A program made the translations under genes and the position numbers. The notes below the pieces were generated by a model. It was not told the DNA's origin. It ran no database searches and worked only from the letters and a program-made list of their open reading frames with translations. DNA of 44,839 nt from Oscillospiraceae bacterium (GTDB lineage Bacteria > Bacillota > Clostridia > Oscillospirales > Oscillospiraceae): the NCBI GenBank assembly GCA_015067975.1, contig SVLK01000014.1, positions 1-44,839 of the forward strand. Direction: 5' to 3'. Of the stretch, positions 16,421 through 25,479 are shown in pieces (within the stretch, counting starts at the first letter, position 1; the number at the start of each line of letters is the position of its first letter).

Positions 16421-16478
16421 CATCTTTTTTATAAAAATGCTGTCTTTTTTTCGCGCATCCCGGAGGAAGAAAAAAGTA

Positions 16479-16506
16479 TTGCATCTGCGGTTGTTTGCGT
16501 TATGAT
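16479..16506 (+). promoter_or_regulatory. Promoter of the EcsC-family gene
   Basis: TTGCAT (16479-16484) and TATGAT (16501-16506) are 16 bases apart, 26 bases before the coding start, and divergent from the tRNA promoter. Confidence 0.55.
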
Positions 16507-16531
16507 AGAAACAGAAGTGAGGTGGTGACCG

Positions 16532-17347
16532 ATGACGCTGCAGAAGAAAAAGCGTATTGCCATGATCCATAAGGAACTGCGTTTGCTGGAGAAAAAAGAG
16601 GCGCGACTGAAAAAAGCGGCGCTGGAGCGAAAGAGCGCTCGCTGGAAGCAGCTTATGGAGGAAAAACTGCCCGATAAAGTCTATACTGGGCTGGAAAGTG
16701 CATTCTGCAAAGCTTTTTCTCTGGTATTCCGAAAAGGCCGTGCACTGTTGGAAAAAGGAGTGCGCAAGGAGACGATCCTTACCGATCACCGCGTCAGCCA
16801 TTATGTGGTGCAGCAAAAGGGCAGCCGCAGGGAGTTGCGCCGCATGGGGAAGAATGCCGGACGTTCCAATCTGAACAATTTGGCCATCACCACAGTGGAG
16901 GGGATCGGTTTGGGCGCGTTGGGCATCGGTCTGCCGGATATTGTACTGTTTATCGGAACGCTGCTCAAAGGCGTATACGAAACGGCGCTGCATTACGGCT
17001 ATGCTTACGACACCCGCGCCGAGCAAATGCTGATTTTAAAAATGCTGGCAGCCTCGCTTTCCGGTGCAGAAGACTGGGAACGGCGAAATGAGGCGGTAGA
17101 CCGCCTGTTAGCCCGCGGCGCTGTACCGGCCACGGACGAAGTGTTTGAGGCGCAGATACAAAAGACGGCCTCGGCCTTTGCACTGGATATGTTGGTGCTG
17201 AAGTTCATACAGGGTCTGCCGGTGGTAGGCGTGTTGGGCGGCGCAGCCAATCCGGTGTATTATCGAAAAATCATGCGCTATGTGCAGCTCAAATACCGCA
17301 AGCGCTACTTATGGCAACTTTTAAAGCGAGAACAGCAAAGCAAGTAA
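16532..17347 (+). CDS. EcsC family protein
   Basis: The 271-aa protein matches the EcsC family in its central segment: NLNNLAITTVEGIGLGALGIGLPDIVLFIGTLLKGVYETALHYGY is split between a hydrophobic region with glycine repeats (about 113-150) and the conserved GYAYDTRAEQ. The N-terminal 60 residues are strongly charged and probably helical (KELRLLEKKEARLKKAALE), and the C-terminus is basic (KYRKRYLWQLLKREQQ). EcsC was named from the ecs operon of Bacillus subtilis, but its molecular function is not established. GAGGTGG precedes the ATG. It is a single-gene unit between its own promoter and a bidirectional terminator. Confidence 0.85.
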   Translation: MTLQKKKRIAMIHKELRLLEKKEARLKKAALERKSARWKQLMEEKLPDKVYTGLESAFCKAFSLVFRKGRALLEKGVRKETILTDHRVSHYVVQQKGSRRELRRMGKNAGRSNLNNLAITTVEGIGLGALGIGLPDIVLFIGTLLKGVYETALHYGYAYDTRAEQMLILKMLAASLSGAEDWERRNEAVDRLLARGAVPATDEVFEAQIQKTASAFALDMLVLKFIQGLPVVGVLGGAANPVYYRKIMRYVQLKYRKRYLWQLLKREQQSK

Positions 17348-17350
17348 AGA

Positions 17351-17382
17351 AACACCGGAAGGCAATGCCTTCCGGTGTTTTT
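17351..17382. terminator. Bidirectional terminator between the EcsC gene and groEL
   Basis: A 13-bp perfect stem (AACACCGGAAGGC / GCCTTCCGGTGTT) with a 3-base loop has a T-run on the plus strand and TTTCTTTAC on the minus strand. It serves both convergent genes. Confidence 0.88.
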
Positions 17383-17396
17383 GGCTGTAGGGGAGA

Positions 17397-19034
<1,638 letters not shown>

Positions 19035-19065
19035 TTACCTCCAAATCGGGAAATAGACAGTAGTT

Positions 19066-19350
19066 TTATTCAACGATCGCCAGAATATCGCCCTGGCGGA
19101 CAACGATGTATTCCACGTCCTCCAGCGTTACTTTAGTGCCGGCAAACTTATCAGTGATCACCTTATCACCAGCTTTGACGGACATAGTCACGGTCTTGCC
19201 GTCCACAACGCCGCCGGGGCCGACGCTGATTACTTCGGCGATAGAGGGCTTCTCCTTGGCAGAGCCGGTCAGGATAATGCCGCCCTTGGTGGTTTCCTCC
19301 ACCTCGACCATTTTCAGCACGACGCGGTCAGCAAGCGGGGTCAGTTTCAT
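19066..19350 (-). CDS. groES: Co-chaperonin GroES (10 kDa)
   Basis: The 94-aa protein has the GroES signature (LTPLADRVVLKMVEVEETTKGGI), a mobile loop and a C-terminal strand pair (EYIVVRQGDILAIVE). It caps the GroEL ring. It is the first gene of groESL, with AGGAGG before the ATG and a CIRCE operator 46 bases upstream. Confidence 0.99.
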   Translation of the reverse strand: MKLTPLADRVVLKMVEVEETTKGGIILTGSAKEKPSIAEVISVGPGGVVDGKTVTMSVKAGDKVITDKFAGTKVTLEDVEYIVVRQGDILAIVE

Positions 19351-19395
19351 AGCAGGTTCCTCCTTGTAGATGTATCTTTTAAAATTAAAAACAAG

Positions 19396-19436
19396 ATCAG
19401 CGTTAGCACTCGGTAAACTGGAGTGCTAACGCTGAT
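19396..19436 (-). promoter_or_regulatory. CIRCE operator (HrcA binding site)
   Basis: The consensus TTAGCACTC-N9-GAGTGCTAA is present without mismatch (19403-19429). The inverted repeat extends outward by seven more perfect pairs (ATCAGCG / CGCTGAT), giving 16 bp per arm. It lies just downstream of the groES -10 box, so HrcA repression under non-stress conditions is expected. hrcA is not in the window. Confidence 0.97.
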
Positions 19437-19437
19437 T

Positions 19438-19465
19438 ATCATACCACACTATTCGCGTTTTGCAA
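19438..19465 (-). promoter_or_regulatory. groESL promoter
   Basis: On the minus strand TTGCAA (19465-19460) and TATGAT (19443-19438) are 16 bases apart, directly upstream of CIRCE. Confidence 0.75.
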
Positions 19466-19514
19466 GGGGAAAAAAGGAAAAAAGGAAAAAGTTCACAAAA
19501 CCGTTAAAATTTTT

Positions 19515-20441
19515 TCAGCGGGCAGTAGCGTTGCAGTTGCATCCAGCAGGGCCGAAGAAATTCAGCCGCTTGTCGGCCAGCTTGATGGTCACATCGCTGT
19601 TAACGATGCTCTCGCCATCCAGACAGGTAACGATGTCCTCGTGTTCCGAGCGGATACGCACGACCTTCGGCGTGTAACCGTGGGCGAACTTCGGCGCCTT
19701 GTGATATTCGCCCTTGGAATAAGGACCAATAAAGCGCAGGAACTGCAGGCGCGTCACACGGTCCACAATCATCACGTTCATGATGCCGTCATCCATGCGG
19801 GCCTCCGGCATGGGCATAAAGCCGCCGCCGTAGTAACGTCCGTTACAGACGGAGACCACTGCATAGTCACCCTCCACCGCTTCACCGTCCAGCTCTACTG
19901 TCCAGTGAGAGGCAATGTCTTTGAAGAGAAAGTTGACGATAAGTGACACCACATAGCTGCTTTTGCCGTCCAGCAAAGGACTCTCGCTGTATTTATGTAC
20001 ATCACGGCCGATGCGGGCATCCAAACCGGAGCAGGCGATGGTCAGGGCAATACGGCCGCCCACATCGATCACGTCAATGGGGAATTGAGGGCCGTTCCAC
20101 AGATTCTCCGCATCGGCAAACTTGGCGGCATCATCACCGAAGTTCTTCAGAAAATCGTTGCCGGTGCCGACAGGGATACAGGTCATGGCGGCGTTGTCAT
20201 AACCGATGATGCCGTTGGCGACCTCGTTGATGGTGCCGTCGCCGCCGCAGGCGTAAAAGCGCAGATCTTCGCCGGATTCGCAAAGCTTGCGGGCCAGGTC
20301 TGTTGCGTGTCCCTGTTTGCGGGTCAGAATGCACTGCACGTCCAGTCCGTGCTTATCGCGCAGCACGTCGGCCATGTCGTAGATACGCTGGCGGCTGTCG
20401 GATTTGCCAGCTGTAGGGTTGATAATAAATACGTGTTTCAT
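19515..20441 (-). CDS. Diacylglycerol kinase-like lipid kinase (YegS/BmrU/DagK family)
   Basis: The 308-aa protein starts with the family motif INPTAGK and has the nucleotide-binding GGDGTINEVANG and the IPVGTGNDFLKNFG loop, then a beta-sandwich C-terminal domain. Members phosphorylate diacylglycerol or related lipids at the inner leaflet, recycling diacylglycerol from lipoteichoic-acid or glycolipid synthesis. The extreme C-terminus ends CNCNATAR, with two cysteines of unknown use. GGAGG precedes the ATG. The methyltransferase gene lies 83 bases upstream on the same strand. Confidence 0.92.
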   Translation of the reverse strand: MKHVFIINPTAGKSDSRQRIYDMADVLRDKHGLDVQCILTRKQGHATDLARKLCESGEDLRFYACGGDGTINEVANGIIGYDNAAMTCIPVGTGNDFLKNFGDDAAKFADAENLWNGPQFPIDVIDVGGRIALTIACSGLDARIGRDVHKYSESPLLDGKSSYVVSLIVNFLFKDIASHWTVELDGEAVEGDYAVVSVCNGRYYGGGFMPMPEARMDDGIMNVMIVDRVTRLQFLRFIGPYSKGEYHKAPKFAHGYTPKVVRIRSEHEDIVTCLDGESIVNSDVTIKLADKRLNFFGPAGCNCNATAR

Positions 20442-20524
20442 AGATATACCTCCATCGTGGGAGAAATGTCGTTCCGCGGAATATCATATCACTTTGGCGG
20501 GGAAAATTGTGAACGGATTGAAAA

Positions 20525-21640
20525 TTAAACATTTCCATACATGAACAAGTCACATTTGATCATGCCGTTGTAGAGCTTGCGCTTCTTGTCTGCGGTGCGG
20601 CCGAAGGTGCGCTCGAATTCCGTGTGGCTGCTGAGTACCAGTGTGCGCCACTTGGGCGGCAGCTGTTTCCACACCTTGCCCAACTCGCGGTAGAGTTCTT
20701 CTGCTTCCTGTTTTTCCATCAGGCGCTCGCCATAAGGCGGATTGGTCACTAACTGACCGTATTCGCTTTGGCGACGGAAAGTCTTCATATCTGCCACGTC
20801 AAAACGTACAATATCATCTACACCGGCCTTACGGGCGTTGTCTTTGGCGATGGCCACGGCTTTGGGATTCACATCGCCGCCCCAGATATCGTAGCTGCCG
20901 TGGAACTCCTTATCCATAGCCTCGTCTGCGGCATCCAGCCAAATGTTCGCGGTAAGAAAAGCCCACTTCTGCGCATCAAAGCTGCGGTCCAGACCGGGAG
21001 CACGGTTCTTGGCAATCAGGGCAGCTTCAATAGGGATCGTGCCGCTGCCGCAGAAAGGATCGCAGAAGGGATCACGACCGCGGTAACGGGACAAAATCAC
21101 CATGGCGGCAGCCAATGTTTCACGCAGCGGTGCCTCTACACCCACGGCGCGGTAGCCGCGCTTATAAAGTCCTTCGCCGCTGGTATCCAGACAGATGGCG
21201 GCTTGATCTTTAAACAGGGAAAAACGCACCTGGTATTTGATGCCACTCTCCGGAAACTGCTCCATGCCGTAATGGGATTTCAGCCGTTCCACCATGGCTT
21301 TCTTGATAATGGATTGGCAGGCGCTGACAGCATGCAGCTGGGAGGAGATGGAATATCCCTTTACTGGGAACGCAGCATCACGGGGGAGGTAGTCCTCCCA
21401 TGCAATGGCGCGTGTGCCTTGGAACAGCTCTTCAAAACTGTGGGCGGGGAACTCTCCCAGAACCAGCAATACGCGGGCACCGCAACGCAGATTGATGTTC
21501 AGCCGAGCAATGTCGGCCTCACTGCCGCGGCACAGAACACGGCCGTTTTCCACCTGCACGTCTTGCAGACCCAGACGCTTTACCTCGTCGCCCACCAATT
21601 TTTCTAATCCCAAAAGACAGGGAATCAAAAACTTCGCCAT
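20525..21640 (-). CDS. THUMP-domain class I RNA methyltransferase (RlmL N-terminal/YpsC type)
   Basis: The 371-aa protein has an N-terminal ferredoxin-like plus THUMP region (about 1-160) and a C-terminal Rossmann methyltransferase domain with the SAM motif DPFCGSGTIPIEAALIA and the catalytic TNPPYGERL. This matches Bacillota homologues of the m2G2445 methyltransferase half of RlmL, acting on 23S rRNA guanine N2. The rRNA target is inferred from family. GAGGG precedes the ATG. Confidence 0.92.
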   Translation of the reverse strand: MAKFLIPCLLGLEKLVGDEVKRLGLQDVQVENGRVLCRGSEADIARLNINLRCGARVLLVLGEFPAHSFEELFQGTRAIAWEDYLPRDAAFPVKGYSISSQLHAVSACQSIIKKAMVERLKSHYGMEQFPESGIKYQVRFSLFKDQAAICLDTSGEGLYKRGYRAVGVEAPLRETLAAAMVILSRYRGRDPFCDPFCGSGTIPIEAALIAKNRAPGLDRSFDAQKWAFLTANIWLDAADEAMDKEFHGSYDIWGGDVNPKAVAIAKDNARKAGVDDIVRFDVADMKTFRRQSEYGQLVTNPPYGERLMEKQEAEELYRELGKVWKQLPPKWRTLVLSSHTEFERTFGRTADKKRKLYNGMIKCDLFMYGNV

Positions 21641-21764
21641 GCGAAACCCTCATTTCATATCTAATCTATTATATCATATACGACCTTTCGGCAAAGTGCA
21701 AGGAAGAGATATATTGGTTTTGCGCGTCTTTACGAAATCTTAACAAAGACGCCGGTAAAAAAAC

Positions 21765-21867
21765 GGTAGCGTTGCTACCTTGAATGCGGTATAATGTAAA
21801 AAAAGAAATGTCAACTTCAAGTTGCGCAAAAAAGAGTAAAAAAACAACGTGATGCAAATTGAAGTTG
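21765..21867 (+). promoter_or_regulatory. Promoter and candidate operator of the HTH-NfeD gene
   Basis: A consensus TATAAT lies at 21790-21795, with a 6-bp inverted repeat GGTAGCgttGCTACC (21765-21779) over the -35 position. Just after the expected start is a 13-base palindrome CAACTTcAAGTTG (21812-21824), and one arm recurs at 21859-21867 (TTGAAGTTG). Both copies are followed by GCGCAAAA (21825 and 21871). The repeats look like an operator for an HTH protein, possibly the downstream gene product itself. Confidence 0.55.
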
Positions 21868-21922
21868 GTGGCGCAAAAGCTTGGCTTTGTCTATGATAAA
21901 AACAGGGAAGGGGGCAAGAGCG

Positions 21923-22750
21923 ATGGCGTTTGGAGATCGGCTGCAGGAGATCCGCCGTACCAATGGACTGACGCAGGAACAGTTTGCCGAAGAACTGAAA
22001 GTTTCTCGGCAGGCAGTGTCTAAATGGGAGTCCTGCCGCGGCTATCCGGAGATAGAAAAAATCCTGTATATCTGCAATCGTTACGGCGTCACGCCCAATC
22101 AACTGTTTGAGCAAGAGGTTCCCGGCTGCAGCGACATGCCGGAACATATTCCGGCAGCACAGGAAATTCCTTGCAGCACACTGAAATCATCTTTTTCTGC
22201 CTTTCTTTCCAATCTGTCCCCGCGCAATAAGTGGCTGGCGCTGGGCGCGGCGGGCGGCACGTTGGTGCTCTCGCTGCTGATCGGCGCATTTTTGAAAGGA
22301 GGAAGTGCAGATATGATCCCTCTGATTTGGGTGGGCGTAATGGTGATTTTTGGCGTGCTGGAGGCTGCCACTGTGGGGCTGACCTCTATCTGGTTTGTGG
22401 TTGGTGCCATTGGTGGACTGATCGTTTCCATGCTGGGTGGTCAGATCTGGCTGCAGCTGGTGGTGTTCTTCATCGTTTCTATCGGCAGCATGATCGCTGC
22501 CCGCCCGCTGGTAGTCAAGTACATCAATCAGGCCACCACCGCTACCAATGCCGACCGTGTGCTGGGAGCGATTGCCCGCGTCACGGAGGCGATTGACAAT
22601 ACGGTGCCGATGGGTGCTGTGTATGTGGATGGGAAAACGTGGTCTGCCCGCAGTGAAAGCGGTGAAAAGATTGCCGCAGGTACGCTGGTGCGCGTTCTCC
22701 GTATGGAAGGTGTCCGGTTGTTTGTGGAAGAGCCAAAGGAAGAAATATAA
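21923..22750 (+). CDS. Fusion of an XRE-type HTH regulator to an NfeD-family membrane protein
   Basis: From the ATG at 21923 (GGGAAGGGGG 8 bases upstream) the product is 275 aa. Residues 1-65 are a Cro/CI-type HTH (RLQEIRRTNGLTQEQFAEEL, then VSRQAVSKWE). A linker and one transmembrane segment (about 104-124) follow. From residue 131 the sequence is a complete short NfeD protein: three membrane spans (about 132-192) and a soluble OB-fold-like domain beginning TNADRVLGAIARVTEAIDN. NfeD proteins pair with SPFH proteins, and the next gene is one. Inside the gene, AAAGGAGG (22295-22302) sits 10 bases before an in-frame ATG at 22313, exactly where a free-standing NfeD would start. So a separate 145-aa NfeD may also be made. 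The joint may be a recent stop-codon loss or a true fusion. Confidence 0.82.
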   Translation: MAFGDRLQEIRRTNGLTQEQFAEELKVSRQAVSKWESCRGYPEIEKILYICNRYGVTPNQLFEQEVPGCSDMPEHIPAAQEIPCSTLKSSFSAFLSNLSPRNKWLALGAAGGTLVLSLLIGAFLKGGSADMIPLIWVGVMVIFGVLEAATVGLTSIWFVVGAIGGLIVSMLGGQIWLQLVVFFIVSIGSMIAARPLVVKYINQATTATNADRVLGAIARVTEAIDNTVPMGAVYVDGKTWSARSESGEKIAAGTLVRVLRMEGVRLFVEEPKEEI

Positions 22751-22788
22751 AGCAAAATATATTTATTATGTAACAGGAGGTACGAACT

Positions 22789-23709
22789 ATGCCTAATTTG
22801 CCCGGATTCGGATTTATCGTGATTGCCATCGTGGTGGTGCTGGCGCTGCTGGTCATTGTCAAAAACATCTATGTGGTGCAGCAGTCCAAGGCCTATGTGG
22901 TGGAGCGCCTCGGCGCATTCCATGCCGTCATGGGCGTGGGCATCCACGTCAAAGTGCCCTTCATTGACCGTATCGTCAAGAAGGTGTCGCTGAAAGAGCA
23001 GGTGGCCGACTTTGATCCTCAGCCTGTGATCACTAAGGATAATGTTACCATGCAGATCGACACGGTAATCTATTTCCAGATCACCGACCCCAAGCTGTAC
23101 ACCTATGGTGTGGAGTATCCAATGAATGCTATTGAGAACCTCACTGCCACCACGCTGCGTAATATCATCGGCGAAATGGAGCTGGATCAGAGCCTGACCA
23201 GTCGCGATACCATCAATGCCAAGATGCGCTCCATTCTGGACGAAGCCACCGACCCTTGGGGCATCAAGGTCAACCGTGTGGAACTGAAGAACATTCTGCC
23301 TCCTCGCGAGATTCAGAACGCCATGGAAAAGCAGATGAAAGCAGAGCGCGAACGCCGCGAATCCATTCTGCAGGCCGAGGGCCAGAAAGCCAGCCAGATT
23401 CTGGTGGCTGAGGGTGAAAAGCAGTCGGCTATTTTGAAAGCTGACGCTGCCAAGCAGGCCAAAATCATGGCCGCCGAAGCGGAAGCCACCGCTATTTTGA
23501 AGGTGCAGCAGGCATTGGCCGACTCTATGAAGCTGCTGAATGAAGCTGCCCCCAACGATCAGGTCATCAAACTTAAGGCGCTGGAAGCCTTCCAGAAAGC
23601 TGCCGACGGCAAGGCCACCAAGATCATCATCCCCAGTGAGATTCAGGGACTGGCCGGCTTGGCCACCTCTGCCAAGGCGCTGCTGGAAGACGATAAAACC
23701 GCGGAATAA
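22789..23709 (+). CDS. SPFH (stomatin/prohibitin) membrane protein, QmcA-like
   Basis: The 306-aa protein has one N-terminal membrane anchor (about 5-25), the SPFH domain (VVQQSKAYVVERLGAFH to about 190, with TDPKLYTYGVEYP and NILPPREIQNAMEKQM) and a long charged coiled coil rich in Ala/Glu/Lys (about 185-260). Such proteins form large ring assemblies in functional membrane microdomains and interact with NfeD. It starts 38 bases after the HTH-NfeD gene with AGGAGGT before the ATG, so it is the second gene of that operon. The domain order is normal. Confidence 0.95.
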   Translation: MPNLPGFGFIVIAIVVVLALLVIVKNIYVVQQSKAYVVERLGAFHAVMGVGIHVKVPFIDRIVKKVSLKEQVADFDPQPVITKDNVTMQIDTVIYFQITDPKLYTYGVEYPMNAIENLTATTLRNIIGEMELDQSLTSRDTINAKMRSILDEATDPWGIKVNRVELKNILPPREIQNAMEKQMKAERERRESILQAEGQKASQILVAEGEKQSAILKADAAKQAKIMAAEAEATAILKVQQALADSMKLLNEAAPNDQVIKLKALEAFQKAADGKATKIIIPSEIQGLAGLATSAKALLEDDKTAE

Positions 23710-23712
23710 AAT

Positions 23713-23739
23713 AAAGGGCAGGCGTCAGCCTGCCCTTTT
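23713..23739 (+). terminator. Rho-independent terminator after the SPFH gene
   Basis: GGGCAGGC / GCCTGCCC with a GTCA loop is followed by TTTTC. The T-run is short, and the next gene begins only 21 bases later, so some readthrough into the small genes is likely. Confidence 0.75.
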
Positions 23740-23759
23740 CGCAAAGGAGCGTGTGCGTA

Positions 23760-24110
23760 ATGGACGAAAAGAAATTAATGTGCCCCTTCTGCGGTGCGCA
23801 TATGACGCTGCGTCACAGCGGGTATCTCATGCTGCGGGAGAAGAAACTCACCTCTGAGGAATTTTTGGCAGCGGAGCTGTACCTGTGTCCTGCCTGCCGA
23901 TATCTGGCATGGTTTGCCCCGCCCACACCTATTGAGAACTTTGAAGAGGAGAAGCGATTATTGGAAAAAACACAAAACCCGGTTAAGCGATTTGAAATCC
24001 TGTTCGCCGACTACTCGGTAAAACAGCTGCAGAAGGTAATCAACGGCAGGGACTATCTGCCCGAGGCAAAAGAGGCGGCGCAAAAGCTGCTGAGTAAAAA
24101 GGGAGAGTAA
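23760..24110 (+). CDS. Small zinc-ribbon protein of unknown function
   Basis: The 116-aa product has two CxxC pairs (CPFCGAH at 8-14 and CPACRY at about 45-50), which would form one zinc ribbon. The rest is a charged helical C-terminus (EEEKRLLEKTQ, LPEAKEAAQKLL). I cannot name a family. The ATG at 23760 is 10 bases after AAAGGAG; a GTG at 23751 is too close to that site. It lies directly after the SPFH terminator and 12 bases before the next small gene. Confidence 0.75.
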   Translation: MDEKKLMCPFCGAHMTLRHSGYLMLREKKLTSEEFLAAELYLCPACRYLAWFAPPTPIENFEEEKRLLEKTQNPVKRFEILFADYSVKQLQKVINGRDYLPEAKEAAQKLLSKKGE

Positions 24111-24122
24111 GAGGAACAAAAG

Positions 24123-24317
24123 ATGGCAAAAGAAAAACGTTTTGAAAGAGTACACAGTGACGGCGCGATGAGCGGCTGTGAAATCTGGGTGGATACCCAT
24201 ACCGGTGTGCAGTATTTCTTCCACCAAAGCGGCTACGCCGGCGGGATGACCGTGCTGGTGGATGCGGAGGGAAAGCCGCTGCTGTATCGCCGCTCCCCCG
24301 AAGCTCCGGAGTTTTAA
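24123..24317 (+). CDS. DUF6440-like small protein
   Basis: The 64-aa protein has the pattern KRFERVHSDG, then a VDTHTGVQYFFHQSGYAGGMTVLVDAEGKPL-type core (shown here in parts: THTGVQYFF, HQSGYAGG, DAEGKPLL). This resembles the DUF6440 group common in Bacillota, of unknown function. AGAGGA precedes the ATG at a rather long distance. It is followed 12 bases later by the small membrane protein gene. Confidence 0.75.
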   Translation: MAKEKRFERVHSDGAMSGCEIWVDTHTGVQYFFHQSGYAGGMTVLVDAEGKPLLYRRSPEAPEF

Positions 24318-24329
24318 GGGAGGAGTCAG

Positions 24330-24602
24330 GTGAGCAAAGAGAAAAGACTGACCCGTTGGGCCATTGCTGCTGCCCTGGTGGGCGCCGGTGTCGCTTTTGC
24401 CTATTTGGGCGGCAGGTTGTTCACCGTGCTGAATCTGCCGGTGTGGTCGGATGGCACCAAGGGGTGGAACTATCCCGGTGTCATCAGCTATGTGATTTTT
24501 GTTGCAGGAATTACGGTGTTCAATACGACATTGAAAGAAAAAGCAAGGTTTTGGTTTTGGGCGGCGGTGATCGCTCTGGCTGTCATACTGCTTCTCTATT
24601 GA
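24330..24602 (+). CDS. Small membrane protein (90 aa)
   Basis: The product starts at GTG 24330, preceded by GGGAGGAG. It has three hydrophobic segments (about 9-30, 48-63 and 72-90) separated by short polar loops, and ends in a very hydrophobic tail (ALAVILLLY). No family is recognised. It is the last gene of the SPFH-to-here stretch and is followed by a strong terminator. Confidence 0.7.
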   Translation: MSKEKRLTRWAIAAALVGAGVAFAYLGGRLFTVLNLPVWSDGTKGWNYPGVISYVIFVAGITVFNTTLKEKARFWFWAAVIALAVILLLY

Positions 24603-24613
24603 TTTGTGTCATA

Positions 24614-24651
24614 AAAAAGCCAAGTTGTAAAATTTTACAACTTGGCTTTTT
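24614..24651. terminator. Bidirectional terminator between the small membrane protein and FAH genes
   Basis: A long perfect inverted repeat (AAAAAGCCAAGTTGTAAAA and its complement) gives T-runs on both strands for the two convergent transcripts. Confidence 0.92.
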
Positions 24652-24656
24652 GCTGC

Positions 24657-25457
24657 TTATTTCAGCGTGTTCTTCAGCGTACCGATGCCTTCGATGGTCA
24701 CCTCGACCACATCGCCGGACTTGAGCCACTGCTTTTTATCCTCCGGCCAGCCCATCATCACACCGCTGGGCGTACCGGTAAAGATCACATCTCCGGCCTT
24801 CAGCGGAATACGCGGCATCAGGTAATCCACAATGGCCTGTTCGTTGAAAATCAAATCATCGGTGCGGGAATCCTGCCGAACTTCTCCGTTGACGCGGCAC
24901 TGGATGCCGAGTCCGCCCTTGGGCAGGCTCTCGTAGTCCACTGCGTAAGGGCCGATAGGGCCGAAACCGTCATAGCTTTTGCCACACAGCCACTGGGTGG
25001 TGGCCTTCTGCCACTCACGGATGGAGAAGTCGTTGCCGCAGGTGGCGGCAAAGATTTTGCCATTCTCGCCCATGATCAGCACCAGTTCTGCCTCGTAGTC
25101 GATCTCCACGCCGCAGGGCAGGGGGACATCTTCATTGTGTCCGGCCAGTGCGTTGGGCAGCTTACAGAAGATGGTGGGCACTTCCGGCAGTGCCATGCCG
25201 CACTCCAGCGCATGGGCACGGTAGTTCAGACCTACGCACAGCATTTTCTCCATGCCGGTAACGATCGGTGCAAAGGTCAGTGTGCTCTCGTCCAATACCG
25301 GGCCGGTCAGCTCGGCCAAACCGGACAGATCGCCCTTGCGGCACAGCTCCAACATGGTTTTGGGGCAGCCGTCGTTGGCGCTTACGTCGATAACACCCTT
25401 GTCTGTCACCAGACCCAGCACTGCCTCGCCGTTTTTGTAAAACTGCAGAAACTTCAT
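24657..25457 (-). CDS. Fumarylacetoacetate hydrolase (FAH) family protein
   Basis: The 266-aa protein has the FAH fold signature: CVGLNYRAHALECG, the metal-binding acidic residues in EIDYEAELVLIMG, a KSYDGFGPIGP stretch, and GDVIFTGTPSGVMMG near the C-terminus. The family covers hydrolases, decarboxylases and isomerases of 2-keto-enol acids (such as oxaloacetate or homoprotocatechuate products). No aromatic-degradation genes are nearby, so oxaloacetate tautomerase or decarboxylase activity is as likely as anything. The start ATG at 25457 has GGAGGG 8 bases upstream. It begins 22 bases after the RNase J gene and is probably cotranscribed. Confidence 0.9.
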   Translation of the reverse strand: MKFLQFYKNGEAVLGLVTDKGVIDVSANDGCPKTMLELCRKGDLSGLAELTGPVLDESTLTFAPIVTGMEKMLCVGLNYRAHALECGMALPEVPTIFCKLPNALAGHNEDVPLPCGVEIDYEAELVLIMGENGKIFAATCGNDFSIREWQKATTQWLCGKSYDGFGPIGPYAVDYESLPKGGLGIQCRVNGEVRQDSRTDDLIFNEQAIVDYLMPRIPLKAGDVIFTGTPSGVMMGWPEDKKQWLKSGDVVEVTIEGIGTLKNTLK

Positions 25458-25479
25458 ATCCAAATCCCTCCGCAAATAG

